Part shown: positions 56,825-64,000 of the stretch, piece after piece | Position numbering within the stretch: the first letter of the stretch is position 1 | How the letters are laid out: every line of letters begins with the position of its first letter | From: Enterobacter sp. Ag1 | Lineage (GTDB): Bacteria > Pseudomonadota > Gammaproteobacteria > Enterobacterales > Enterobacteriaceae | DNA length: 64,000 bases | Reading direction: 5' to 3' | NCBI GenBank assembly: GCA_000277545.1 | Contig: AKXM01000057.1 | Location: forward strand, 62,001-126,000 | Made by a program: the position numbers and the translations under genes | Notes under the pieces: generated by a model | The model's database searches: none | What the model saw: only the letters and a program-made list of their open reading frames with translations | Told to the model about the DNA's origin: nothing

Positions 56825-58440
56825 GCAACGTCCTTATGGCCAAAGCCAATATCGGGAATAGCGTTTAGCAACTGCCAGGTGTAATCGCTGGCCGGGGCGT
56901 TAAATACGTCGGCAATCGGGCCGTTATCCACCAGTTCTCCGGCGCGCAGCACCGAAACGCTGTGGGCCAGCTGGCGCACGGTGGCGAGGTCGTGGGAGAT
57001 AAACAGGTAAGTCAGGCCGAGCTGCTGCTGCAGGTCGTCGAGCAGGCGCAGAATTTGTGCCTGTACCGTGACATCCAGCGCAGAGGTGGCCTCATCCAGC
57101 ACCAGAATTTGTGGCTCAAGAATCAGCGCGCGGGCTATAGCCACGCGCTGCCGCTGCCCGCCGGAAAGCTCACGAGGTTTGCGGGTCAACGCCTCCAGCG
57201 GGAGCGCCACGCGTTCGGTAATCGCCTCTACTTTGGCGCGCCGCTCGGCCTTCGACAGCTTGCCGAAGTTAAGCAGCGGCTCCTCGATGATACGAAAGAG
57301 CGTCTGGCTCGGGTCGAGTGAGGCAAAGGGGTTCTGGTACACCAGCTGAATTTTCTGCCGGAGCTGACGGCGCGCTTCCGGGCTGAGATCGGTGGTGTCG
57401 ATGCCGTCGATCAGCACTTGCCCGCTGTCCGGCTTCTGGAAGCCAAGCAGAATGCGCGCCAGCGTGGATTTACCTGAGCCTGACTCGCCAACCAGCGCGT
57501 GGGTGGTGCCTTTGGCTACGGTAAATGACACGTTGTCCAGAGCCCGGAGCGTCTGGTCACTGCCTTTCCCCAGGGAGAAGTGCTGGCTTAGGTTACGGAT
57601 TTCGATGGCCGCCGTTTGCGGGGCGCGTAAAGGCCAGGCTCGCAGCGTGCGCGACAGCCCTGGCGCATCGGCAAACAGCTGGCGCGTATAGGGGTTTTTA
57701 GGCTGTCGAACGACGTCATTCGTGGGGCCCGCCTCCTGGATTCGCCCGTCGCGGAGCACCAGAATACGGTCGGAACGCTGGGCGGCCAGCGCCAGGTCGT
57801 GGGTGACGAATAGCACCGCCGTACCGGACTCGCGCCGCAGAGTATCCAACAAATCAAGAATGCGTTTCTGCACCGTAACGTCCAGCGCGCTGGTCGGCTC
57901 ATCAGCGATAATCAGCGCGGGTTTCAGGGCGATAGCCATGGCGATCAGCACCCGCTGCTTCATCCCGCCGGAAAGCTGGTGCGGATATTGCCCCGCGCGC
58001 TGCGCCGGGTGACTCAAGCCCACTTTTTCTAGCAGGGCCACAACCTGGCTTTCCCGCTCGGCTTTTGGCAACCGCGCGTGAAGTTTCAGTACCTCTGCCA
58101 CCTGTTCGCCGATGGTTTTTACCGGATTCAGGGAACTGCCCGGATCCTGCGGGATCAGGCTGATGCTGGCTCCGCGCAGGGCATCGAGCTGGCGTTCAGA
58201 CCAGCGGCTGATGGCTTCCCCGTTGAGCTGAATTTCACCGGATTCAATTACGCCGTTGTCGCCCAGCAGCCCAATAATCGACTGGGCGAGGGTGGTTTTC
58301 CCTGAGCCGGATTCGCCCACAATCGCCAGCACCTCGCCAGCGTTCAGGCTAAAGGAGGCGTTATGCACCACGCGTTTGTTACCGCCGCGCTGGCGCCAGG
58401 CGATGCTGAGGTCGGTGATTTTTAGCAGCGGTGTATTCAT
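56821..58440 (-). CDS. Fused dual ATPase of a peptide/nickel-type ABC importer
   Basis: 539 residues holding two complete DppD/DppF-like ATPase modules in one chain. Module 1 has Walker A GESGSGKTT (about 42-50), signature LSGGMKQR and Walker B LIIADEPTSALD. Module 2 has Walker A GESGSGKST (about 315-323), signature LSGGQRQR and Walker B ILVLDEATSALD. Each module keeps its switch His (VTHDLALA, ISHDLATV). The arrangement is as in GsiA-type proteins. It powers the two permeases upstream and overlaps both neighbours by 4 bases. Confidence 0.92.
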   Translation of the reverse strand: MNTPLLKITDLSIAWRQRGGNKRVVHNASFSLNAGEVLAIVGESGSGKTTLAQSIIGLLGDNGVIESGEIQLNGEAISRWSERQLDALRGASISLIPQDPGSSLNPVKTIGEQVAEVLKLHARLPKAERESQVVALLEKVGLSHPAQRAGQYPHQLSGGMKQRVLIAMAIALKPALIIADEPTSALDVTVQKRILDLLDTLRRESGTAVLFVTHDLALAAQRSDRILVLRDGRIQEAGPTNDVVRQPKNPYTRQLFADAPGLSRTLRAWPLRAPQTAAIEIRNLSQHFSLGKGSDQTLRALDNVSFTVAKGTTHALVGESGSGKSTLARILLGFQKPDSGQVLIDGIDTTDLSPEARRQLRQKIQLVYQNPFASLDPSQTLFRIIEEPLLNFGKLSKAERRAKVEAITERVALPLEALTRKPRELSGGQRQRVAIARALILEPQILVLDEATSALDVTVQAQILRLLDDLQQQLGLTYLFISHDLATVRQLAHSVSVLRAGELVDNGPIADVFNAPASDYTWQLLNAIPDIGFGHKDVA

Positions 58441-59297
58441 GACGATCTCCGGGCAAAAGGGTGGCTAAGACGATTGACGGCAAGCACGACGGCCACGACA
58501 ACCACGCCGGGGAAGGTGGAAAGCCACCAGGCCGTTGCCAGATAGTTCCTACCTTCGGCAATCAACAGGCCCCATTCCGGCGTCGGCGGTGGCGTGCCAT
58601 AACCCAGAAAACTCAGCGTAGACAGCGCCAGAATAGCGGAGCCGAACTGCAGCGCGGCAAAGGCGAACACGGAGGTCAAAGCATTCGGCAAAATATGGCG
58701 CCACAGCACCTGCAGGAAGGTGCCACCGCTGCCGACCGCAGCCTCGACGTAATCGCTGTGGCGAATACGAATCACTTCCGCGCGGGCCAGGCGGGTAAAG
58801 TTCGCAATAGACGTCACGCCCACCGCGATGGCGGCGTTTACGGTGCCGAATCCAAGCAGAATAATCACACTGAGCGACAACAGCAGACCGGGGATCGCCA
58901 GCAGGACATCCACGCCTCGCATGAGCGCGTGTTCCGTTTTGCCGCCGGTTGCCCCGGCCAGGACGCCAAGTGCAGTACCGACCACCAGCCCGAGCGCTAC
59001 CGCGACCAGCGCGCCGGAGAGCGAATGCGATGCGCCCCAGACGATTCGCGCGTAGAGATCGCGGCCAAGCTGATCGGTGCCCAGCCAGTGTCCGGCCTGA
59101 GGTGCAAGACGCTGCGCGCCCGGGACGCCTTCGGTTGGGCTCCACTGAGTGAATAGCGCCGGGAACAGCGCCCAAAGTGTGACAATAATCAGCGTTAACC
59201 AGGCTAGCCAAAGACCGGGCTGAATGTTAGCGCGCAGGCCCGAAAAGCGGCTTACCGCACGGCGCGACAGCGGAGTATTAATATCAACGGTCGTCAT
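58437..59297 (-). CDS. ABC importer permease (DppC-like)
   Basis: A 286-residue inner-membrane protein with six predicted helices (first LWLAWLTLIIVTLWALFPAL) and the DppC-type N-terminal domain. The EAA loop region reads AEVIRIRHSDYVEAAVGSGG, with RHILPNALTSV after it. It pairs with the DppB-like permease, which it overlaps by 4 bases. The short periplasmic segment GHWLGTDQLGRDLYAR is the classic DppC/OppC signature. Confidence 0.92.
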   Translation of the reverse strand: MTTVDINTPLSRRAVSRFSGLRANIQPGLWLAWLTLIIVTLWALFPALFTQWSPTEGVPGAQRLAPQAGHWLGTDQLGRDLYARIVWGASHSLSGALVAVALGLVVGTALGVLAGATGGKTEHALMRGVDVLLAIPGLLLSLSVIILLGFGTVNAAIAVGVTSIANFTRLARAEVIRIRHSDYVEAAVGSGGTFLQVLWRHILPNALTSVFAFAALQFGSAILALSTLSFLGYGTPPPTPEWGLLIAEGRNYLATAWWLSTFPGVVVVAVVLAVNRLSHPFARRSS

Positions 59298-60238
59298 GCG
59301 GTGACTCCCCGAATAGATTTAAGGCGCGGATCGAGCAGGGGATAAAGCACATCCACCAGCAGATTAATGACCACGAAGCTCAGGGCGGAGATCATCACCA
59401 CCGCCTGCAGCACGGCGACATCCTGATTATTCACCGCCCGCTGCGTCAGCTGGCCCAGGCCGTTAAGGCCAAAGACGGTTTCGGTGATCAGCGCCCCGGC
59501 AATCAGCTCGCCCAGCAGCAAACCGGCCACGGTCAGCACCGGCAACAGGGCGTTGCGGGCCACGTGCCGCCACAGTACCCCGGCGCGGCTGCCGCCTTTT
59601 GCCCTGGCAACGGCGACGTACGGCTGGGTCAGCACCTGGTCGATATTTCGCATCAGCAGCTGGGCCAGCGGGGCGCTAATGGGCACCGCAAGCGTGGCGA
59701 CTGGCAAAATCAGCCCCTGCCAGAAACCGGGATTGATCACCGGAATCAGCCGCCACTGGAAGGAAAACAGCTGAATGAGCGCAATGCCGAGCCAAAATGT
59801 CGGGACGGCAATGAACAGCGCCGGAAGGTTGGCAAAGAGCGTTCTCAGCCAGCGAAGTGGGGCCAGCGTAGAGGCCGCTGAAATGCCCACGGCAAGAATA
59901 ATTGCGGCGGCAAAACCCAGCCCGGCCAGCCGCAGCGTCGAAGGAAGGTTGGCGGCAATCAGCTGGCTGACGGACACTCCAGCCTCGATGGAGTAGCCAA
60001 ACTCACCGCGCAGCATATGGCCGAGCGTCGTCAAATATTGCTGCCAGAGCGGGGTGCTTTCGCCATAGATCACCCGCATCTCCTGAATTTGCTCGGCGCT
60101 CAGGCCGAGATCCGGGTTCTGGAATTTGATCAGGACGGCATCGCCCGGCAAGAGCTGCAGAAGAATGAACGACACGCTATAGGCCGCCCACAGTACCAGT
60201 AACGCCTGGGCTATGCGCCCGGCCAGATAACGTGTCAT
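59294..60238 (-). CDS. ABC importer permease (DppB-like)
   Basis: A 314-residue inner-membrane protein. It starts with the DppB-type helix (RIAQALLVLWAAYSVSFILL) followed by LPGDAV and the periplasmic part. The EAA loop is YVAVARAKGGSRAGVLWRHV. It ends with helices that include SALSFVVINLLVDVLYPLLDPR, the family signature. It lies 9 bases after the binding-protein gene. Confidence 0.92.
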   Translation of the reverse strand: MTRYLAGRIAQALLVLWAAYSVSFILLQLLPGDAVLIKFQNPDLGLSAEQIQEMRVIYGESTPLWQQYLTTLGHMLRGEFGYSIEAGVSVSQLIAANLPSTLRLAGLGFAAAIILAVGISAASTLAPLRWLRTLFANLPALFIAVPTFWLGIALIQLFSFQWRLIPVINPGFWQGLILPVATLAVPISAPLAQLLMRNIDQVLTQPYVAVARAKGGSRAGVLWRHVARNALLPVLTVAGLLLGELIAGALITETVFGLNGLGQLTQRAVNNQDVAVLQAVVMISALSFVVINLLVDVLYPLLDPRLKSIRGVTA

Positions 60239-60247
60239 GGTTGCCCC

Positions 60248-61873
60248 TTAGTGCTTTTCAAGCCAGGCGGCGTAGAACGACGGGCGTCCGACCGCTTCAA
60301 ACGCCACGCCTTTCAGCCACGGTGCACCGGCAAAGACCTGCGGCTCTTCAAAGATCGGGATGACGTAGGCCTGGTCGATAAGGTAGCGCTGGGCATCGCC
60401 CGCCAGCGCCAGGCGCTTCTGCGGATCCACTTCGGAAGAGATCCCCACCAGCAGGGCGTTCAGCTTGTCGTCGGTAAACTGGGAGGCGGCGCTGAGGCCG
60501 CCTTTTTGCAGCAGGGCATCGCGGTTGGCCGGATGGAACTGGCTTTTGATCACGTCCGGGTCAGCGCGACCTACTTCGATGACGTTAACCCCGGTTTTAT
60601 GCGGATCGTTGGTATCCAGCACCCGGCTACCGGCATCACCGGCGCGCACGCTCAGGCCCACGCCGATTTGCTTCCACTGCTGGGCAACCAGCTGTAGCAC
60701 TTCTTTGTTCTGCGGCTGCGGCAGGGATTCGTAAATGGTCAGCGCTAGCGGCTTGCCGTCTTTCTGGCGAACGCCGTTGCTGCCTTTTTTCCATCCGGCT
60801 TCATCAAGCAGTTTGTTTGCCAGCGCCGGGTCATATTTCAGCTTGTCGCGCAGGTCAACATAGCCCGCTGCGGTGCTGGCGATCACCGACGTAGCAACCG
60901 GATAGTTGGCGGAAAACAGGGTGTCGACAACCTGCTGAGCGTTGGTGCCGTGCAGCAGCGCCTGGCGAACTTTAACGTCAGCGACCAGCGGGTTATCCGG
61001 GCGCAGCGCTATGCCGTCGTTCACGCCTCGGGTCGGGGCGGCGTAAAGGGGGAACTTCTGATCTGTGGCCTGTTTTTCGTCATAGGCCTGCACCTGGCGA
61101 ATAAAATCCGCCTGGCCCGCCAGCAGCGCGCCGATGCGCACGCTGTCCTCCGGCGTCACCAGAATCTTAATGCCGTCGAGGTTAGCTGGCCCTTGCTGCG
61201 GGCTGTTTTTCGGCCCCCACTGGTAGTCTTTCCGTGCGACCAGATCGACTTCCCGGCCCAGGGTTTCGTTTTGCACCACGAACGGGCCGGAACCGATGAT
61301 ATTGCGGGCATCGCCCAGTTCGTCAAAGGTGCGCGACAGCGTTTTCAGGGAAACCAGGCCGGAGCCGATGGTTGCCGTGCCCTGTAAAAAGCCCGGCGAC
61401 GGTTTTTTGAAGAAAAATTTGACGGTCAGCGGGTCAACAACCTCGCTATGGTCGTAGTTGTTGATCACCTCAGATACCGGCAGGCGCAGGGCTTTGTTGC
61501 CGAGACCGTAGGTATCAAAGTTTTTGGCCACGGCATTGGCATCCAGAGGGCTGCCGTCGGAGAAAGTCACGCCAGGGCGCAGCTTGAAGGTGTATTCGGT
61601 TTTGTCGGCATTGCTGGTCCAGGATTCGGCGATCCACGGTTCCACTTCCAGCGTTTTGGGGTTTTGCCAGGTCAGTTTGTCGGTAATTTGGTTCAGGATG
61701 CCGCCGTTCGGGTAAAAGCCCCCGGCCGGAGGATAAAGGTTAGTGTGAGCCTGTTGTTCCAGGTAGACCAATTCCCCGCCTTTTACCGGGGCGGCGCTGG
61801 GGCTGAAAGCAGCAAAGGCTGCTGCTAATGCCAGACCGCGAGCGATCGTATTCTGGCGAGGCGATGATGGCAT
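60248..61873 (-). CDS. ABC importer substrate-binding protein (SBP_bac_5 family)
   Basis: A 541-residue periplasmic solute-binding protein of the peptide/nickel class, resembling the KPN_01854-type. The signal peptide covers about residues 1-27 (GLALAAAFAAFSPSAA). Cluster C signatures are KLTWQNPKTLEVEPWIAESW and YTFKLRPGVTFSDGSPLDA. There is no lipobox, so it is free in the periplasm. First gene of the operon. AAAGGATAACACC gives a good ribosome site, which is part of an 11-bp inverted repeat with upstream leader sequence. The ligand is unknown; the monooxygenase neighbour argues for a small organic rather than a peptide. Confidence 0.9.
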   Translation of the reverse strand: MPSSPRQNTIARGLALAAAFAAFSPSAAPVKGGELVYLEQQAHTNLYPPAGGFYPNGGILNQITDKLTWQNPKTLEVEPWIAESWTSNADKTEYTFKLRPGVTFSDGSPLDANAVAKNFDTYGLGNKALRLPVSEVINNYDHSEVVDPLTVKFFFKKPSPGFLQGTATIGSGLVSLKTLSRTFDELGDARNIIGSGPFVVQNETLGREVDLVARKDYQWGPKNSPQQGPANLDGIKILVTPEDSVRIGALLAGQADFIRQVQAYDEKQATDQKFPLYAAPTRGVNDGIALRPDNPLVADVKVRQALLHGTNAQQVVDTLFSANYPVATSVIASTAAGYVDLRDKLKYDPALANKLLDEAGWKKGSNGVRQKDGKPLALTIYESLPQPQNKEVLQLVAQQWKQIGVGLSVRAGDAGSRVLDTNDPHKTGVNVIEVGRADPDVIKSQFHPANRDALLQKGGLSAASQFTDDKLNALLVGISSEVDPQKRLALAGDAQRYLIDQAYVIPIFEEPQVFAGAPWLKGVAFEAVGRPSFYAAWLEKH

Positions 61874-61879
61874 GGTGTT

Positions 61880-61951
61880 ATCCTTTATTGTCTGATTGTT
61901 AGCGGCGCACGCAGCGCCTTGAAACCCATAACAACTCAGGCAATAAAGGAT
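61880..61951 (-). promoter_or_regulatory. Inverted repeat overlapping the ribosome site of the binding-protein gene
   Basis: ATCCTTTATTG (61880-61890) and CAATAAAGGAT (61941-61951) are exact inverses about 50 bases apart. In the minus-strand mRNA the gene-proximal arm contains the AAAGGAT ribosome site. Between them GGCGC/GCGCC (around 61908-61922) gives an inner hairpin. Pairing of the outer arms would hide the start site. Confidence 0.55.
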
Positions 61952-61991
61952 GAGAACGAAGAAAATTTACTAACGATTGTTGAAAATCGAC

Positions 61992-62231
61992 TTAACGTAA
62001 ATAGGTGGCTGGCCGTCTGTGGGTGACCGCATGATGGTGTTCGCGAAAATCATCAGCGGAATCTTCTGCCGCCTGGCGCAGTTCGTCGCTGTCTGCCTGG
62101 TGGCTAAGCTGAATGTCCATCTCTTTCACCACGAAGTATTCATGTCCGTGACGTTCAGCCATGGTCTGGCCGGAGAAGAGTGCGGTAACAATTAATAACA
62201 GGATAATGTTGAGCGGTTGTTTTATTGCCAT
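61992..62231 (-). CDS. yncJ: YncJ-like small secreted protein (DUF2554)
   Basis: A 79-residue protein. The signal peptide covers about residues 1-25 (LNIILLLIVTALFSGQTMA). The mature part, HGHEYFVVKEMDIQLSHQAD, followed by SDELRQAAEDSADDFREHHH, matches E. coli YncJ/DUF2554. The open frame extends 54 codons upstream through a palindromic repeat; that part is not credible coding. ATG 62231 gives the family start. The ribosome site GAGG lies in the loop of a short palindrome CCACG-AGG-CGTGG just before it. Function unknown. Confidence 0.8.
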   Translation of the reverse strand: MAIKQPLNIILLLIVTALFSGQTMAERHGHEYFVVKEMDIQLSHQADSDELRQAAEDSADDFREHHHAVTHRRPATYLR

Positions 62232-62277
62232 CTTGCCACGCCTCGTGGTTTTTTTTCTTGAGCCATTGTTGTTTGCG

Positions 62278-62374
62278 CCCCTCACCCTAACCCTCTCCCC
62301 AAAGGGGAGAGGGAATAAAAACCATGCGCAGTTTGTTTTCTCTCTCTCCCTTTTGGGGATAAGGCCGGGATGAG
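62278..62374. repeat. Palindromic intergenic repeat cluster (REP-like), copy 4
   Basis: CCTCACCCTAACCCTCTCCC (about 62281-62300) with inverse GGGGAGAGGG, and a second inverted unit TCTCTCTCCC...GGCCGGGATGAGAGG up to 62374. Same core as copies 1-3. It lies upstream of yncJ. The rest of 62375-62549 holds no gene I can support. Confidence 0.78.
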
Positions 62375-62549
62375 AGGCAGCGTCAGCACGCAACCTGGCT
62401 ACTCTAGCGATAATCCCCGCGCGAAACTATTCGGTGAATCAAAAGTGATTTAAAGGTTTGTCAGCAAGGTAAAAACGGGCAAGGAAGGCGTTTTGTTGCG
62501 CTGCGGTTAAGGCGGAATATGCGAAGGGCCGCGCAAAAGCGGCAGCCCA

Positions 62550-62873
62550 TCAGTGAAGACCGGCGAGGCGCAGGAGCGCGGTAACCAGCGCCGCGGCGAT
62601 AATGACAAAAATCAATGGCACTTTGCGCCAGGCAAGGAATACGGCCACGGCAACGCCTGCAAACCTGGCGTATCCGGCGAAGTGCGCACCTTCGAAAAAA
62701 GTGGTTGCCAGCGCCACCGAAAACAGCAGGGTCGTTGCCCCGTCGTTAAGCAGCTTTTGCGAGCGTTCGGAAAGCGCCAGCTTGCTGCCGAGCTTTGCGC
62801 CACTGAAGCGCATCAGCCATGTTCCTGCGGAAAGCACTGCCAGGCCGGCAAGCACGGTGAATGTATTGGTCAT
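62550..62873 (-). CDS. AzlD-family small subunit of an amino-acid exporter
   Basis: A 107-residue inner-membrane protein with about three hydrophobic helices (LAGLAVLSAGTWLMRF, FAGVAVAVFLAWRKVPLIFV, AAALVTALLRLAG). It fits the AzlD/YgaH family, which partners AzlC-type proteins in export of branched-chain amino acids or related compounds. Its start shares one base with the azlC-like stop, which is typical for this pair. Confidence 0.88.
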   Translation of the reverse strand: MTNTFTVLAGLAVLSAGTWLMRFSGAKLGSKLALSERSQKLLNDGATTLLFSVALATTFFEGAHFAGYARFAGVAVAVFLAWRKVPLIFVIIAAALVTALLRLAGLH

Positions 62874-63535
62874 TATTTTTTCCTCGCCAGCAGGCCCAGC
62901 ATTGAAAGCAGTACCGGCAGGCCAACGGGGGCGAAAGGCGTGGCGGCAAGTGAAATGGCGGCCCCGGTCGAGGCGCGAACCAGGGTGGTACGGCTTTTAA
63001 ACGCCGGGATCACCAGCGCCAGCAGGATAGCCGGGAATACAGCATCCAGCCCGATAACCTCCGGCGAGGGAAGCAGGCTGCCTACGCCTGCGCCAAGCAG
63101 CGTTCCTGCGGGCCAGAAGATCGCGACGCCAGCCCCGCAGAGCCAGTAGGCGGCTTTGCGTTTTTCAGGCGTGGCCTGGGACAGCCCGAACACCACGCTT
63201 TCGTCGTTCATGATATGGCAGCCCAACAGGCTTAGCAGGCGTGTGCCCACCAGTTCCCGCACGGCGACGCCAAACGGAATATGTCTGGCGTTGACCAACA
63301 GACCGGCCATCGCGGCGGCAAAAGGATTCCCGCCGCTGGCAATAATACCGATAAACATAAATTCGGATGCCCCCGCCAGCACAACAAAAGAGGCCAGAAC
63401 CGGCAGCCAGAGTGGGAACCCGTAGGCCATCGCCAGCGAGCCGTAGGAGACGCCCACGACGCCGACGGCCAGGCAGACCAGAAATATCGCTTTTTTGGTG
63501 TCTCCGGGCAGGGTACGGAGATGTTCTCGCATCAT
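62873..63535 (-). CDS. AzlC-family large subunit of an amino-acid exporter
   Basis: 220 residues with several membrane helices (KAIFLVCLAVGVVGVSYGSL, LWLPVLASFVVLAGASEFMF). The AzlC signature is VLAGASEFMFIGIIASGGNP, then LLVNARHIPFGVAV. The frame is open to 63592; I choose ATG 63535 (MMREHLRTLPGDTKK), with GGAAAACAT upstream. The second ATG at 63532 is equally possible. On the minus strand a TATAAT -10 (63571-63566) lies close before it, and CGAACGAA motifs nearby may be operators of the divergent regulator. The transported substrate is not known. Confidence 0.85.
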   Translation of the reverse strand: MMREHLRTLPGDTKKAIFLVCLAVGVVGVSYGSLAMAYGFPLWLPVLASFVVLAGASEFMFIGIIASGGNPFAAAMAGLLVNARHIPFGVAVRELVGTRLLSLLGCHIMNDESVVFGLSQATPEKRKAAYWLCGAGVAIFWPAGTLLGAGVGSLLPSPEVIGLDAVFPAILLALVIPAFKSRTTLVRASTGAAISLAATPFAPVGLPVLLSMLGLLARKK

Positions 63536-63550
63536 CTTATGTTTTCCATA

Positions 63551-63612
63551 TCGAACGAAATCGCCATTATAATGACCGCAATCTGTTACCATATCAAGCG
63601 AACGAATCGTTC
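63551..63612. promoter_or_regulatory. Divergent promoter/operator between AzlC-like and XRE genes
   Basis: CGAACGAA occurs at 63552-63559 (then ATCG) and at 63599-63606 (then TCG). The second is part of the perfect 13-bp palindrome GAACGAATCGTTC (63600-63612). A third half-site AACGAAC follows near 63619. ATTATAAT (63566-63573) offers a -10 on both strands. This suggests autoregulation by the XRE protein and control of the exporter. Confidence 0.55.
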
Positions 63613-63638
63613 ATTTTAACGAACAGTGGGGGAGTTTT

Positions 63639-64000
63639 ATGACCCAGCCAATAGACACCATCGCAAAAAGTTTGGTGCGTGAACGTGGGCGGACGGGGCT
63701 GTCGCTGGCGGAAGTCGCCCGCAGGGCCGGGATTGCGAAATCCACGCTTTCACAGCTGGAAGCCGGGAACGGTAATCCTAGCCTGGAGACGCTCTGGGCG
63801 CTGTGCGTGGCGTTAAATATTCCGTTCGCCACGCTGCTGGAGCCGCAAAGCGCCCGGACGCAGATTATTCGCCGGGGTGAGGGCAGCCGCATTGCCGCCG
63901 AACAGGCTAATTATGTCGCTATTTTGCTGGCAACCTGTCCGCCAGGCGTGCGTCGGGATATCTATCTGGTCGAAGCGCAGCCCGGCACGCCAAGGCTTTC
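63639..64000 (+). CDS. XRE-family regulator, cut by window end (partial)
   Basis: The first 120 residues are seen. The helix-turn-helix is at about 21-70: GLSLAEVARRAGIAKSTLSQ and LEAGNGNPSLETLWALCVAL. The part after residue 75 (YVAILLATCPPGVRRDIYLV) looks like the start of a cupin domain, as in YdcN-like or PuuR-like regulators. GGGGGAG precedes ATG 63639. It is divergent from the AzlC/AzlD pair, which it probably represses together with itself. The C-terminal part lies outside the window. Confidence 0.88.
   Translation, partial: MTQPIDTIAKSLVRERGRTGLSLAEVARRAGIAKSTLSQLEAGNGNPSLETLWALCVALNIPFATLLEPQSARTQIIRRGEGSRIAAEQANYVAILLATCPPGVRRDIYLVEAQPGTPRL

Noticed and set aside
62232-62393. N-terminal extension of the yncJ frame
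   Set aside because: It translates the palindromic repeat; the family start with signal peptide is at 62231.

Overview
The window looks like chromosomal DNA of an enterobacterium (Enterobacterales, close to the Enterobacter, Klebsiella and Cedecea group). The evidence is gene order. The sequence carries the E. coli-type run dbpA ... nifJ(ydbK)-ydbJ-hslJ-ldhA-ydbH-ynbE-ydbL-feaR-feaB ... tynA-paaZ-paaABCDEFGHIJK, with proteins of nearly the same length as their E. coli counterparts. I cannot name the species from this sequence alone.

Region by region: (1) 1-2.9 kb holds two small DUF genes (DUF2000, DUF1543) and dbpA. (2) 2.9-12.0 kb is core: pyruvate:flavodoxin oxidoreductase, small lipoproteins, D-lactate dehydrogenase, and the YdbH-YnbE-YdbL envelope bridge. 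(3) 12.0-14.8 kb is feaR/feaB for phenylethylamine use, with two FeaR boxes. (4) 14.8-40.1 kb is an accessory insertion between feaB and tynA. It encodes a complete type I secretion locus (TolC-like protein, giant Bap/SiiE-like adhesin, ABC exporter, membrane fusion protein). An AT-rich tail follows, with an unknown winged-helix-like protein, a caspase/C80-like small protein, a methyltransferase and a decayed second copy of the caspase-like gene. (5) 40.1-54.7 kb is tynA plus the phenylacetate (paa) catabolon. Amine oxidase (TynA) and aldehyde dehydrogenase (FeaB) turn phenylethylamine into phenylacetate. PaaK, PaaABCDE, PaaG, PaaZ and PaaFHJ take it to acetyl-CoA and succinyl-CoA. paaX and paaY, which follow paaK in E. 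coli, are not here. (6) 54.7-61.9 kb is a six-gene, tightly overlapping operon on the minus strand: peptide/nickel-type ABC importer, luciferase-like monooxygenase and a two-domain alkylhydroperoxidase-like protein, substrate unknown. (7) 61.9-64 kb holds a yncJ homologue, an AzlC/AzlD exporter pair and a divergent XRE regulator cut by the window end.

The most striking feature is the adhesin. As given it is two open reading frames (3196 and 2214 codons) joined at an ATGA overlap. The break falls inside one Ig-like repeat, and adding one base restores a single 5410-residue frame. Its Ig-like domains are arranged in a higher-order unit of six distinct domain types (about 1.8 kb) that recurs about five times. 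The operon leader has an exact FNR-type site about 42-43 bp upstream of the start predicted from a good -10 box, so the adhesin may respond to oxygen. Palindromic repeats containing CCTCACCCTAACCCTCTCCC-like cores occur at four intergenic places.
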